From Thermotogaceae bacterium (lineage in GTDB: Bacteria > Thermotogota > Thermotogae > B21-G9 > HyVt-16), in assembly GCA_029981435.1 (NCBI GenBank), contig JARRBB010000005.1, positions 1 through 64,000 on the forward strand: a stretch of 64,000 bases of DNA. The letters are read 5' to 3'. Under the pieces are notes generated by a model. The model was not told the origin of the DNA, made no database searches, and worked only from the letters and a program-made list of their open reading frames with translations. Position numbers and translations under genes: made by a program. Of this stretch, positions 63,233 through 64,000 are shown piece after piece. Position 1 is the first letter of the stretch. The number at the start of each line of letters is the position of its first letter.

Positions 63233-64000
63233 CTGCGATTGCTACACCTCATGGAACTGGAGCAATTGCAATTATTAGAATAAGTGGGCCTGATACGCTT
63301 GATATTGTAAGAAAAATTTTCAGATTCAATACCAGACTGAGTGAAATAAAACCCCGTTACGCCTATTACGGCAAAATAGTTGACCCTTTCACCAATGAAG
63401 TAATCGATACAGGTATATGCCTTTACTACAAACAACCAAAAAGTTACACGGGTGAAGATATGGCAGAAATTTGCTGTCATGGAGGCATCCTGGTGAGCTC
63501 GAGAGTTCTCGAAGCTGTTTTGATGTCAGGTGCAAGAGTTGCAGAAGCGGGCGAATTCACCAAAAGAGCATTTTTAAATGGAAAGCTGGATCTCGTTCAA
63601 GCCGAAGCAGTAAACGATCTTATAAATTCCAAAACTGATCTGATGTTGAGTATGTCTAATTCGTTATTGATAGGCGAGGGATCCGAGAAAATTAAAAAAC
63701 TCAGAAATGAACTTTTGAATATTTCTGCTGAAATAGAAGTCCATATAGATTATCCTGAAGAAGATTTAGAAGAAGAGAATTTCGAAGACATTTTTCAAAG
63801 CTTGAAAAACCTGTACAACGATATGAAAGAACTACTGCAAAATGCCAATAATGGTATAATCCTGAAAAACGGTATAAGTACCGTTATCGTTGGAAAACCG
63901 AACGTTGGTAAATCCACCCTGCTCAATAGACTTTTGAGAGAAGATCGAGCCATTGTAACTGATGTTCCGGGAACTACGAGGGATATAATAATCGAGAATC
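63217..64000 (+). CDS. mnmE: tRNA modification GTPase MnmE (TrmE), truncated by the window end
   Basis: TTG start 63217; own translation [25 protein letters not shown]..; G1 [15 protein letters not shown]; overlaps mfd by 16 bp; not in the ORF track because it has no stop in the window. Confidence 0.93.
   Translation, partial: MFDTIAAIATPHGTGAIAIIRISGPDTLDIVRKIFRFNTRLSEIKPRYAYYGKIVDPFTNEVIDTGICLYYKQPKSYTGEDMAEICCHGGILVSSRVLEAVLMSGARVAEAGEFTKRAFLNGKLDLVQAEAVNDLINSKTDLMLSMSNSLLIGEGSEKIKKLRNELLNISAEIEVHIDYPEEDLEEENFEDIFQSLKNLYNDMKELLQNANNGIILKNGISTVIVGKPNVGKSTLLNRLLREDRAIVTDVPGTTRDIIIEN

Overview
The window is an ordinary bacterial chromosome segment, AT-rich and of Thermotogota type. This assignment rests on protein content and on the str-S10-spc-alpha ribosomal super-operon followed by rho. 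The genus is not resolved from sequence alone. From about 16 kb to the right edge every credible gene lies on the + strand: GH1 beta-glucosidase, a CsoR/CstR-like repressor, trmI, ctpA, a solute-binding protein, a beta-propeller protein, proS, the super-operon rpsL through rplQ with secY/adk/map/infA/rpmJ/rpoA, rho, a TGS-domain GTPase, a truncated-architecture metH, a phosphodiesterase, a flagellar export/regulation cluster (fliQ, fliR, flhB, flhA, flhF, a MinD-like flhG, PilZ, cheC, cheD, fliA), mfd and partial mnmE. The left 16 kb has mixed strands: a disrupted aldolase, an M3 peptidase, an MFS transporter, an SF1 helicase, rseC, glycerate kinase, an ABC-2 exporter, pduL and a 1311-aa FN3/beta-helix/VWA surface protein. 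I saw no rRNA, tRNA, complete IS element or CRISPR array. The strongest unexplained signals are: (1) a perfect 36-bp direct repeat around a 36-bp foreign spacer that interrupts the aldolase, the geometry expected of an off-target CRISPR spacer integration; (2) a tuf-rpsJ intergenic palindrome whose 3' arm can pair instead with the rpsJ Shine-Dalgarno; (3) a two-stem RNA structure at the rplX-rplE junction, where S8 autoregulation acts in E. coli; (4) a Shine-Dalgarno/hairpin/start arrangement at rpoA; (5) an flhB whose conserved N-terminus has no canonical start codon. All functional interpretations are inference and need the stated tests.
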